Shown here in pieces: positions 36,359-44,103 of a DNA stretch of 64,000 bases; the stretch's first letter is position 1; each line of letters opens with the position of its first letter. A program made the translations under genes and the position numbers. The stretch is taken from assembly GCF_017357105.1 (NCBI RefSeq), contig NZ_CP071596.1:2108001-2172000 (forward strand), in the 5' to 3' direction. Origin of the DNA: Natronosalvus caseinilyticus. GTDB taxonomy: Archaea > Halobacteriota > Halobacteria > Halobacteriales > Natrialbaceae. The notes under the pieces are model-generated. The model was not told where the DNA came from, ran no database searches, and worked only from the letters and a program-made list of their open reading frames with translations.

Positions 36359-36370
36359 CGCTATAGCTTT
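36359..36370 (+). promoter_or_regulatory. TATA box for the 89-aa membrane protein
   Basis: GCTATAGCTTTT lies 31-42 bases before ATG 36401, in the 294-base divergent gap (36107-36400). It is consistent with a near-leaderless transcript of the small membrane-protein gene. Confidence 0.5.
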
Positions 36371-36400
36371 TACTTCGTTCCTCGTTCGACCCGTCTACAG

Positions 36401-36670
36401 ATGAGACCGCACCGAATGCGGTTCGTCCTTGTTCAGTGTTCGTGGCTGCTGGGAACGGTGCTCGTTCTCTCAGCGACTGGACTCTACTCGTACGACCTGT
36501 TTATTTTGTTCTCCGCACTCGGCGTCGCCATCCTGACGAATCTGCTCAATCTGTCACACGTGCAACCGCGTTGGATCGGTTGGCCTCGAGTCCTCACCAG
36601 GGTCTTGTTGGCGGGCGCCACAGCAGTTCTCTGTTATCGTTTCGTCAGCCTGTTCGTCTTGTCACCGTAG
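36401..36670 (+). CDS. Small membrane protein of unknown function
   Basis: 89-residue protein with two or three hydrophobic segments (about 8-30, 31-48 and 65-88) separated by a short HVQPRWIGWP loop. No known motif. A TATA box sits about 35 bases upstream, which supports expression; it could start at either Met1 or Met6. It precedes, in convergent orientation, the membrane-anchored protein at 36812. Its place inside the island suggests a surface-glycan or membrane role, but nothing more can be read. Confidence 0.6.
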   Translation: MRPHRMRFVLVQCSWLLGTVLVLSATGLYSYDLFILFSALGVAILTNLLNLSHVQPRWIGWPRVLTRVLLAGATAVLCYRFVSLFVLSP

Positions 36671-36811
36671 TCAGCGCCCGTCGAGCGTCGATCGATAAGC
36701 GAATTGATACCTCGCGTCTGGTTCGATTCGTCTCATTACGTGAGACTCGACACAGCACCACTTCGCTGGAAGCAACTGGAAATCTGCAACAGTCATCGCT
36801 TCGAACGATCT

Positions 36812-37678
36812 CTATCGATACTCGAGGACCCACGTTCCGTCGTCGGCTAGCGCGGAGGCCTCGAACGAGATTCGGCGGTCGAGTCCGACAGCGAGACCTA
36901 CCGCGAGAAAGGAGGCGACCGGGTGGTCGAACTGATCTAAGGGCCCGAAGACGTTCCTCGAAATAGTAATCGTGACTACCCCCTCGTCCGGTCGCACGTT
37001 CGCGTCGGCGTCCGTGACGAACTCGAAACGGCGTTCGAGCGAATCGATCAACTGTTCAGCCAGTAGTTCCGGGGTGTTCGCAACCGGTTCGTCCAGTGCC
37101 CGTTCGAACTCCCGGAACAGCGCTGCCCCGGTCGGCTCAAGGATGAATCCACGTTCCCCCGAGTCGACGATAGAGAATCCAGCCGCGTCTTGGACGCCGC
37201 CGTCGACGGCGGCCGGGACGAATAGCCGAGCCCCGGATTCGACACCGTCCGGGTTCGGCACGTAAATTCGCTCGGTGCTCGAACCGAACGTCGCCGTGAT
37301 CGCCTCGAGGTTGGCCGCACACGTCTCGTACACTTCGGCCCCATCTCTGGCCTCGATCGACTGCGTCCCCGTCACTCCGTACGTTAGAACGCTGGCGAAC
37401 AACCCGATCCCGCCGAGCGAGAAGAGGACTTCACGACCCGTCGATACGACGAACCCAGCAGCGAAACAGAACACGCCGATGGCGACGAATCCCGCTATCG
37501 TGAGTCGCTCGCGCGTCGTACGAGCACCGGCGGGGAACCGTACCGTCCGATCACGAACGACGGAGGTTCTGGCACCGTCGGCTGGAGCAGTTCCTCCTTC
37601 GAAAGCCCGCTTTTCACCGCCCTGATCGAACGCAGCGGACGACGCATCCGGCGTACTATCGTACTCTTCCGGGCTCAT
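36812..37678 (-). CDS. Haloarchaeal membrane-anchored protein of unknown function
   Basis: 288-residue protein. After a hydrophilic Ser/Glu/Thr-rich start (MSPEEYDSTPD, about 60 residues) come two hydrophobic helices near 60-80 and 85-105 (IAGFVAIGVFCFAAGFVV and VLFSLGGIGLFASVLTYGV), then a soluble alpha/beta-like domain with IYVPNPDG and FEFVTDADANVRPDEGVVTITIS. I recall similar proteins beside DUF1616 genes in haloarchaeal glycosylation regions, as here, but cannot name the family securely. ATG 37678 is preferred; the frame continues upstream without a methionine-like start of coding character. Confidence 0.65.
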   Translation of the reverse strand: MSPEEYDSTPDASSAAFDQGGEKRAFEGGTAPADGARTSVVRDRTVRFPAGARTTRERLTIAGFVAIGVFCFAAGFVVSTGREVLFSLGGIGLFASVLTYGVTGTQSIEARDGAEVYETCAANLEAITATFGSSTERIYVPNPDGVESGARLFVPAAVDGGVQDAAGFSIVDSGERGFILEPTGAALFREFERALDEPVANTPELLAEQLIDSLERRFEFVTDADANVRPDEGVVTITISRNVFGPLDQFDHPVASFLAVGLAVGLDRRISFEASALADDGTWVLEYR

Positions 37679-38070
37679 GTGGGAGTACTCGAGCGAGATG
37701 TCGGTTCGTTCGAATGGGAGGTTTCGTCGACGCACGACCGTGCCATCTGAAGCCAGCGAGGGACGGACAGGCGTCGTGGGCACGAACCAGTATCGTCCTG
37801 CCACCGAGGGACGTGCGAGTGGTCGTGGCCGTCTGTGGGGGTCGTCACAGTGTCTCTTCCCAAACTACCGAGGACCACTGCTTTAAATTGCTGGTCGTCA
37901 ATCCCGGTTTACCTGCCGTTGACGGGTCTAAACGGACGGTTTCTTGCAGTGGGGCCGCGGCTATATCACGTATCACGACAGCGTTCAGTGGTCCAACGAT
38001 CATCGGATCCAGACAGTCTGGACTACCGTCCATCCGATTTTAATCGCGGTTCGTGAAAGAGACAGAGAGG
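37679..38070. promoter_or_regulatory. Divergent promoter region of the DUF1616 gene
   Basis: 392 bases. The palindromic CGATTTTAATCG (about 38034-38045) contains a TATA-like core 26-37 bases before ATG 38071 and could double as an operator. The rest shows no coding frame, RNA gene or repeat that I recognise. Confidence 0.45.
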
Positions 38071-39084
38071 ATGATTCGCTCGCTCGTCCGACCCCACGTT
38101 CGTCGACTGCCGGCGGACCTGACGGGAGTCCTCGCTCTCACGGCCCTGACGAACGTCGTCGTGTTTGCCCCGGTGATACGGGAAACGCCCCTTCGTGTTC
38201 CGTTCGGTCTCGTCTTCGTCCTCATCGCTCCAGGATACGCGCTGGTTGCTCTCGTGTTTCCAGAGCGCGGGCCAGTAGACCGGTTCGACGATGCCAACGG
38301 CGGGGTTCAGTCGCCGACGACGATTCTCGAACGTCCCCGGTCGTGGTGGGGAACGATCGACGGCCCGGAACGCATCGCGTTTTCAATCGCTTCGAGCGCC
38401 ATTATCGTCCCGATGATCGGTTTCATCCTAATTACTGTTCAGGGGACGTTCCGATTTGGACCGACGTTCGTCGCCGTCTCGGTCGTTACCGTCGCCCTCA
38501 CGGCCGGCGCAATCTGGGAACGCCTGGCGCTCTCACCGGCCGATCGGTTTCGAGTTCCATATGACGAGTGGATGGACACTCTTCGCACGTCGGTTTTCGA
38601 TTCTGATTCTCGCCGCTCAGCGATCCTGAACGTCACCCTGATCTGCACGATACTGCTCGTGATCGCGAGCGTTGGATACGCCGCCACGGCACTTCCACAA
38701 GACGACGAGTACTCCACGATATACGTTCTCTCCGAAGACGATGCGGATCCGATACTCGAGATCCCGCCAGGAGAGAGCCAGGAGGTCGTCGTGGGGGTAG
38801 ACAACCACGAAGAGCGGACTACGACGTACACGGTCGTCGTCGTCGAACAGGAGATGGACGTCTCGGAAAACGAAACCCGCGTCGTCGACCAGCGCGAGCT
38901 CGAGCGGTTCGAGGCGACGGTCGATCACGACGAGACGTGGCGTCTCGCTCACGACGTCGAGCCGACTGCGAACGGCGAGGTGCGCATCGTCTGGTTGCTG
39001 TACGTCGACGACGCTCCTGCGGAGCCGTCGATCGAGTCCGCAGCGTACCGGGTGCACCTGTGGGTCGAGGAAGGCGAATCGTGA
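38071..39084 (+). CDS. DUF1616 family membrane protein
   Basis: 337-residue membrane protein of DUF1616 (PF07760), an archaeal family frequently encoded in cell-surface glycan and S-layer regions. Hydrophobic segments lie near 15-35, 45-65, 110-130, 140-160 and 195-215. A characteristic RVPFGLVFVLIAPGYALVALVFP (positions about 40-62) precedes the acidic loop, and the C-terminal 110 residues form a beta-rich extracytoplasmic domain (EIPPGESQEVVVGVDNHEERTTTY). Function unknown. ATG 38071 is chosen over GTG 38053 because of the TATA spacing. Converges on the ATP-grasp gene with 33 bases between stops. Confidence 0.8.
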   Translation: MIRSLVRPHVRRLPADLTGVLALTALTNVVVFAPVIRETPLRVPFGLVFVLIAPGYALVALVFPERGPVDRFDDANGGVQSPTTILERPRSWWGTIDGPERIAFSIASSAIIVPMIGFILITVQGTFRFGPTFVAVSVVTVALTAGAIWERLALSPADRFRVPYDEWMDTLRTSVFDSDSRRSAILNVTLICTILLVIASVGYAATALPQDDEYSTIYVLSEDDADPILEIPPGESQEVVVGVDNHEERTTTYTVVVVEQEMDVSENETRVVDQRELERFEATVDHDETWRLAHDVEPTANGEVRIVWLLYVDDAPAEPSIESAAYRVHLWVEEGES

Positions 39085-39117
39085 GAAGAGGGCGAACGCG
39101 TCGCCCACTTCGATCCC

Positions 39118-40320
39118 CTACCCGATCCTGTGTTGAAGAACCCGCCGGAGTTCACGCGAGAACGGAACGGGATCGCCAAACCGGAAGACGTCGAAGTGAG
39201 GTGCCCGGACGCACGACTCGAGAATCTCTCGCGTCGTGGCCAGAATCGGGGGACGGTCGACGAGTATCGGGTCGTCCCGTCGGAGGCTGAGCAGGTAGTG
39301 TACTTCGCCGTAGAGGTAGTGACTCCTGACGCCACGTTCGTACCTCGCGTCGATCGACGATTTCCGGTCGAGCGCCTGCAGCCAGTAGTACGCCGGAAAG
39401 TCGGCGCCCGCCCGGACCGCACAGGGGAGCGATTGCCAGAACCGCGGGTTGATCTCGAGCAGTTTGTACTCGCCGGTGGTGGCGTCCTTCGCGTACTCGA
39501 TGCACGCGATGCCGTGCCAGTCGAGGCTATCCAGTAGCGTACGGCCGACGGCCTCCAGTTTCGGATCGTGTATGGACTCCCGATAGACGCCGCCACCGCC
39601 GGTGTACGAGGTTCCGCGAATCTGTCGGTGCTGGAACGTCGCGACCGCCTCGCCCTGGTCGTACAGCGCGCCGAACACGTACTGGTCGTCGTGTCGAACG
39701 TACTCCTGGACGATCGGTTCGTGTCGCATGGTGGCGCGAATCGCCGCTTTGTCGGGTTCGTCTCCGGGTTCGACGTAGACCACGTCCTTTTCGACCGCGG
39801 ACGTATCCGAGGCGAGCGACGGCGTGAGTTCCGCGGTGAGAAGATTGTACCTGGATTTGATGACGAACGCGTCGTCCCATCGGTCGACCTCGTCGAGACA
39901 TCGCGTTTCGGGAACCGGAACGCCGGCCTCGCGAGCGGCGTCGAAGAGTTTCGTCCGGTCGTTGACGACCTCGAGCGCCCCGGTCGGCGGCGCGATCACC
40001 GACGCGTATTGTTCGAACTCGTCCCGGTAGGTCGCGAACACGTACGGATCGGCCGGGCGGAGCGGGAGGATCGCCCGGACGTCCGGTCGAGCGGCGATTC
40101 CCTTCAGTGCGTCTTTGTACGCGACGAGGTCGTCGTCGGGGGAACAGATCTGGATCTGTTCGTTACAGAATCGCGATCCGCCAGCAGGGACGTCTTCGTG
40201 TTCCGAGGCGACGATCGTGTGGACGCCGCACTCGGCGAGCGAGCGAACGCACGCGTAGCAGGCAGGATTGAATTTTGCGGGGAGAAGGACCGCTTCCCGG
40301 CCGGACGCGTCGGTGACCAT
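39118..40320 (-). CDS. ATP-grasp domain ligase (second copy)
   Basis: 400-residue ATP-grasp protein with the same layout as the one at 25274. PreATP-grasp AVLLPAKFNPACYACVRSLAECG at the N terminus; ATP-binding FVIKSRYNLLTAEL near residue 152; IVQEYVRHDDQYVFG near 207; HGIACIEYAKDATTGEYKLLEINPRFWQSLP near 270 with the metal-binding Glu and Asn. The C-terminal 90 residues are specific. I recall such proteins often being annotated as carboxylate-amine ligases. A link to glycan aminoacylation is inferred from location only. It has its own TATA box and diverges from the GT4 gene. ATG 40320. Confidence 0.83.
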   Translation of the reverse strand: MVTDASGREAVLLPAKFNPACYACVRSLAECGVHTIVASEHEDVPAGGSRFCNEQIQICSPDDDLVAYKDALKGIAARPDVRAILPLRPADPYVFATYRDEFEQYASVIAPPTGALEVVNDRTKLFDAAREAGVPVPETRCLDEVDRWDDAFVIKSRYNLLTAELTPSLASDTSAVEKDVVYVEPGDEPDKAAIRATMRHEPIVQEYVRHDDQYVFGALYDQGEAVATFQHRQIRGTSYTGGGGVYRESIHDPKLEAVGRTLLDSLDWHGIACIEYAKDATTGEYKLLEINPRFWQSLPCAVRAGADFPAYYWLQALDRKSSIDARYERGVRSHYLYGEVHYLLSLRRDDPILVDRPPILATTREILESCVRAPHFDVFRFGDPVPFSRELRRVLQHRIG

Positions 40321-40343
40321 CGAGACGAACGAGAGGATGCACC

Positions 40344-40355
40344 AGTATATACGGC
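40344..40355 (-). promoter_or_regulatory. TATA box for the ATP-grasp gene
   Basis: On the minus strand CCGTATATACTG lies 24-35 bases before ATG 40320. It is the nearest AT-rich element and has leaderless spacing. Confidence 0.6.
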
Positions 40356-40598
40356 GACAACTGTTCGTCTACGTAATTACGTATTTCTGTCGTCTCCGAG
40401 GAGCCCGTGGACGGACGTTGCACTCCGCCTCGATGGCGAAGAAGAGGTGCCGTCGACGGGTTCGGTGGCTGGTCTGGTTTCGCCTCAGGAGGTGGTAGAC
40501 CGCTCTCTCGCTTCGCCGCAAGCTCGTGAGGGCCATCTCTCTCGTTTCGTCGCGGGAGGTGACGGAACCCCTCGAGTGACGGTCGGCATCACAAATAC

Positions 40599-40611
40599 CC
40601 TATATTTTTAC
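40599..40611 (+). promoter_or_regulatory. TATA box for the GT4 gene
   Basis: CCTATATTTTTAC lies 26-38 bases before ATG 40637, the strongest TATA match in this part of the window, with an A-rich ACAAATA just upstream that could act as a BRE. Confidence 0.65.
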
Positions 40612-40636
40612 CCCCTCGCTGGCATCTACAGCGTAG

Positions 40637-41719
40637 ATGCGAATCGCGTTCGTCTCCTTCGAAACCGCCCACCACCGAGAGACGGAGACGAACGAACGCT
40701 TTCGGACCGTTCTCGACCTCCTCACCAACCGCGGCCACGAGATCCACGTCTGCTGCGCGCAGTTCTGGCCAGGCGAGGCGTCCACGCTCGAGCGAGACGA
40801 CGTCGTCTACCACGGCGTCTCGACCGGCCTCGAGGCGCGCCAGTCGTTCCTGCTTCGCCTCCCGTTCGTCCTCCGATCGATCGGCCCGGACGTGATTCAC
40901 GCTAGTGCCGACCCCGCGGGCCAGGCGCGGGCGGCCAACTGGGGCGCGACGCTGGCTCGAGCCCCGATGGTCCTCGAGTGGTACGGCGCGGGGATCGGCG
41001 TCGACGGTGCCGTCGGCATCCCGGACGACCGCGGCCATCGCTACGCGGCCCGGAACGCCGACCGCATCGTCACACCGTCGCGGATGGTCCGGACCTGGGT
41101 CAGAGAGCGAGGCGCTTCGGGTGAACGCGTCGACGTCGTCCCGAACCCGATCGACCTCGAGCGGATCGAGGCGACGCCGCCGGGCGACCGGGTCGACGTC
41201 GTCTACGCCCGGCGACTCGACGAGGGGGCGAACCTCGAGAGCCTGCTCCTCGGGCTCGCAGAACTCCGGGACCGAAACTGGCACACCCTCGTCCTCGGGG
41301 ACGGCCCGCAGCGAGGGATGTACGAGCAACTCACGCGGGACCTGCGGATCGACGACCGGGTGACATTCGCCGGGGAAACGAGTCGGAACGAGCGCATCGC
41401 GGCCTACCGGAGCGCGCACGTCTTCGCCCAGACCGCCACCGAGTGCGTCTTCCCGACCGAGTTCGCCTGGGCGCTCGGGGCGGGTTGTGTCGGCATCGTC
41501 GAGTACCACGCCGACTCCGCGGCTCACGAACTCGTCGAGGGCTGGGAGCGGGGCTTCCGGACCACGAGCGAACAGGAGCTCGCCGACGCCATCCTCGAGG
41601 CCGGCGACCTCGAGCACCGGACCTACGACGAGTCGTTCGCGAACCTGGATCGGGGGGCGGTGCTGGAGACGTACCTCGAGACCTATCGGGAGCTCCAGGA
41701 CGCACGCGGGCTGCTCTAA
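40637..41719 (+). CDS. Family 4 glycosyltransferase
   Basis: GT-B-fold retaining glycosyltransferase of 360 residues. The acceptor domain has SFETAHHRETETNERFRTVLDLLTNRGHEIHV and PDVIHASADPAGQARAA; the donor domain has NADRIVTPSRMVRTWV, VVPNPIDLERIE near residue 173, GDGPQRGMYEQL near 220, and the ATECVFPTEFAWALGAGCVGIVEY segment near 275 with the E-x7-E-like acidic pair of GT4. Codon use is high-GC like the core genome, and it has a strong promoter, so it may be older than the central island. Sugar and acceptor unknown. ATG 40637. Confidence 0.88.
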   Translation: MRIAFVSFETAHHRETETNERFRTVLDLLTNRGHEIHVCCAQFWPGEASTLERDDVVYHGVSTGLEARQSFLLRLPFVLRSIGPDVIHASADPAGQARAANWGATLARAPMVLEWYGAGIGVDGAVGIPDDRGHRYAARNADRIVTPSRMVRTWVRERGASGERVDVVPNPIDLERIEATPPGDRVDVVYARRLDEGANLESLLLGLAELRDRNWHTLVLGDGPQRGMYEQLTRDLRIDDRVTFAGETSRNERIAAYRSAHVFAQTATECVFPTEFAWALGAGCVGIVEYHADSAAHELVEGWERGFRTTSEQELADAILEAGDLEHRTYDESFANLDRGAVLETYLETYRELQDARGLL

Positions 41720-41777
41720 TTGGCTAGTTGGATCGCCTGCCGAGGCTCTTATCCAACTCGATGCCCTGTAGCCGTTA

Positions 41778-44033
41778 ATGAGTGAGCGAGTCGAGGACGT
41801 CGACGCGGGGTTCTGGGATGGCGAAGACAGCGCTGCGGCCCGTCAGCGCTGTCGATCGCTGGTGAACGCGATCGATGACGGGATCACGGTCGTCGACGCC
41901 AACGGCGAGGTGACGTTCGCGAACGAGCGTGCCGAGGAACTCCTCGAACGGCCTCGCGACGTCCTCGTCTCCGCGGACGATGCCCGCTGGACCCTCGTCG
42001 ACGAGACTGGCGAACGACTCGAGCCAGGCGAGTCTCCGTTCGACCGCGTTTGCGCTCGACAGACCTCCGTCGCCGATCAGATCGTTGGCCGTCGTCGGCC
42101 CTCCGGAGCGTGCACGTGGCTGTCGGTCAACGGCGCGCCACAGTGGAACGAGAACGACGAGTTCGACGGCGCCGTCTTCGTGGTCGAGGACGTCACCGAC
42201 CAGCGCAACGCGGAGAGCGAAGTCGAGGAGATTCTCGGACGGGTAACCGACGCGTTCTACGCCCTCGACGAGGACTTCCGGTTCACCCACGCCAACGAGC
42301 GGGCCGAAGAGTTGCTCCAGGCGACCGAGGACGAACTGCTCGGCGAAGTGCTGTGGGAACTGTACCCGGAGGCGGCCGAAATCGACGACGTGTGGAACGC
42401 CTTCCAGGCGGCGATGGAAACCCAGGAACCCCAGGGGTACGAACTCTACTTCGATCCCCTGGAATTCTGGGTCGAAGCGACCATCTACCCCTCCGAGACC
42501 GGCGTGTCGGTGTACTTCCGGGACGTCACCGAGCGCAAAGAGCGCGAGCAGTACCTGGAAGCTGCCAAGGCGCAACTCGAGGCGGCGACGGAAGCCGGCG
42601 CCGTCGGCACCTGGGAGTGGTACGTCTCCGAGGATTCGTTCGTCACCGGTGCCTCATTCGCTCGAACGTTCGGCGTCGATCCGGAAGCCGCTCGCGAGGG
42701 CGTCCCGCTCGACCAGGTGCTGTCGTCGATCCACGAAGACGACCGCGACCGCGTCGCCGCGGAAATCGAGAACGCCGTCGAGCACTGCGAGTCGTACGAG
42801 GCGGAGTACCGCGTCTGGGACGCCGACGACGAACTTCGGTGGGTCGTCGCCCGCGGCCACGTCGAGTGCGACGAAGACGGTAACGCCGAGCGGTTCCCCG
42901 GCGCACTCACCGACATCACGGAACGCAAGCGAGCCGAACTCGAGGTCGAAAAACAGTCGAGAGAACTCGAGACGCTGTTTCAGGTCCTGCCCGTCGGCGC
43001 CGTAGTCGCGAACGCGGACGGATCGCTGCGCAGGGCGAACGACACGGCCAGGGACATCTGGGGTGGCGATGTCTTCGATGCCGAATCCGTCGAGGAGTAC
43101 GAGAAGTACCCTGCGGTGTGGTCGGACTCGGGCGAACCGGTCGGGCCCGAGGACTGGACGATGTACCAGGTGCTCCAGGGCGAGGAAGTCACGGAGCCGA
43201 ACATCTACGAGATCGACGCGTTCGACGGCGAGCAGCGAATCATCATGGAACACGGCAAGCCGGTGCGAGACGAGTACGGGAACGTGAGTCGCGCCGTCGT
43301 GACGCTCACCGACATCACCGAGCGCCGGGAGTACCAGCGAAAACTCAAGGAGTCGAACGAGCGCCTCGAGCAGTTCGCCTACGCCGCCAGTCACGACCTC
43401 CAGGAGCCCCTGCGGATGGTCACGAGCTATCTCCAGTTGCTCGAGAACCGGTACGACGACGCTTTCGACGAGGACGGGCAGGAGTTTCTCGAATTCGCCG
43501 TCGACGGCGCCGAACGCATGCGCGAGATGATCGACGGACTCCTCGAGTACTCGCGCGTCGATACGCGCGGCGATCCGTTCGAACCGGTCGACCTGAACGG
43601 CGTCCTCGAAGACGTCCGGGAGGATCTCACGGTGCGGATCGAAGAGAGCGACGCCGAGATCGCGACCGACGACCTGCCCCGTGTGAACGGCGACGCCAGC
43701 CAGTTGCGACAACTGTTCCAGAATCTCCTGTCGAACGCGATCGAGTACCGGGGTGAGGAGCCACCGCAGATCGACGTCACTGCCGAGCGAACGGGCGAGC
43801 ACTGGGTGCTTTCGGTTCGCGACGAGGGTGTCGGGATCGATCGGGAGGATGCAGAGCGCATTTTCGAGGTGTTCCAGCGGCTACATACGCACGAAGAACA
43901 TCCGGGCACCGGTATCGGGCTCGCGCTGTGTGAGCGTATCGTCGAACGCCACGGTGGCGAGATCTGGGTCGAGTCCGAACCCGGCGAGGGCGCGACGTTC
44001 TCGTTTACGCTTCCCGTGGCTCGAGCGGAGTGA
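41778..44033 (+). CDS. Cytosolic sensor histidine kinase with four PAS domains
   Basis: 751-residue signalling kinase without membrane segments. Four PAS/PAC units are visible by their repeated openings (DDGITVVDANGEVTFAN near residue 32, TDAFYALDEDFRFTHAN near 155, GAVGTWEWYVSEDSF near 275, and GAVVANADGSLRRAND near 410) and the DVTERKxRE/DITERK PAC ends. The dimerisation/phosphoacceptor helix has YAASHDLQEPLRMV with His539; the ATPase core has LLSNAIEYRG (N box), VRDEGVGIDREDAE (G1) and GTGIGLALCERIV (G2). Overlapping phosphorelay partners are not encoded nearby, so the response regulator is an orphan elsewhere, as is common in haloarchaea. ATG 41778. Confidence 0.92.
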   Translation: MSERVEDVDAGFWDGEDSAAARQRCRSLVNAIDDGITVVDANGEVTFANERAEELLERPRDVLVSADDARWTLVDETGERLEPGESPFDRVCARQTSVADQIVGRRRPSGACTWLSVNGAPQWNENDEFDGAVFVVEDVTDQRNAESEVEEILGRVTDAFYALDEDFRFTHANERAEELLQATEDELLGEVLWELYPEAAEIDDVWNAFQAAMETQEPQGYELYFDPLEFWVEATIYPSETGVSVYFRDVTERKEREQYLEAAKAQLEAATEAGAVGTWEWYVSEDSFVTGASFARTFGVDPEAAREGVPLDQVLSSIHEDDRDRVAAEIENAVEHCESYEAEYRVWDADDELRWVVARGHVECDEDGNAERFPGALTDITERKRAELEVEKQSRELETLFQVLPVGAVVANADGSLRRANDTARDIWGGDVFDAESVEEYEKYPAVWSDSGEPVGPEDWTMYQVLQGEEVTEPNIYEIDAFDGEQRIIMEHGKPVRDEYGNVSRAVVTLTDITERREYQRKLKESNERLEQFAYAASHDLQEPLRMVTSYLQLLENRYDDAFDEDGQEFLEFAVDGAERMREMIDGLLEYSRVDTRGDPFEPVDLNGVLEDVREDLTVRIEESDAEIATDDLPRVNGDASQLRQLFQNLLSNAIEYRGEEPPQIDVTAERTGEHWVLSVRDEGVGIDREDAERIFEVFQRLHTHEEHPGTGIGLALCERIVERHGGEIWVESEPGEGATFSFTLPVARAE

Positions 44034-44103
44034 TCGCTCGAGGTGAGCCGGTTTTGCTTTCGTTCCAGTTCGGATTTCGACCCCGATCCCGAAGTTCTCG
44101 TCC

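Larger units (their letters stand above)
40321..40636. other. Divergent gap between ATP-grasp and GT4 genes
   Basis: 316 bases with a TATA box at each end (40344-40355 minus and 40599-40611 plus). The middle 230 bases have normal GC but no frame with coding character and no recognised repeat or RNA. Confidence 0.5.

Noticed and set aside
36204-36404. 66-codon frame ending with ATGA overlap to the 89-aa membrane-protein gene
   Set aside because: The TATA box for the membrane-protein gene lies inside it, its composition is Arg/Gly-rich noise, and a single overlap is weak evidence.
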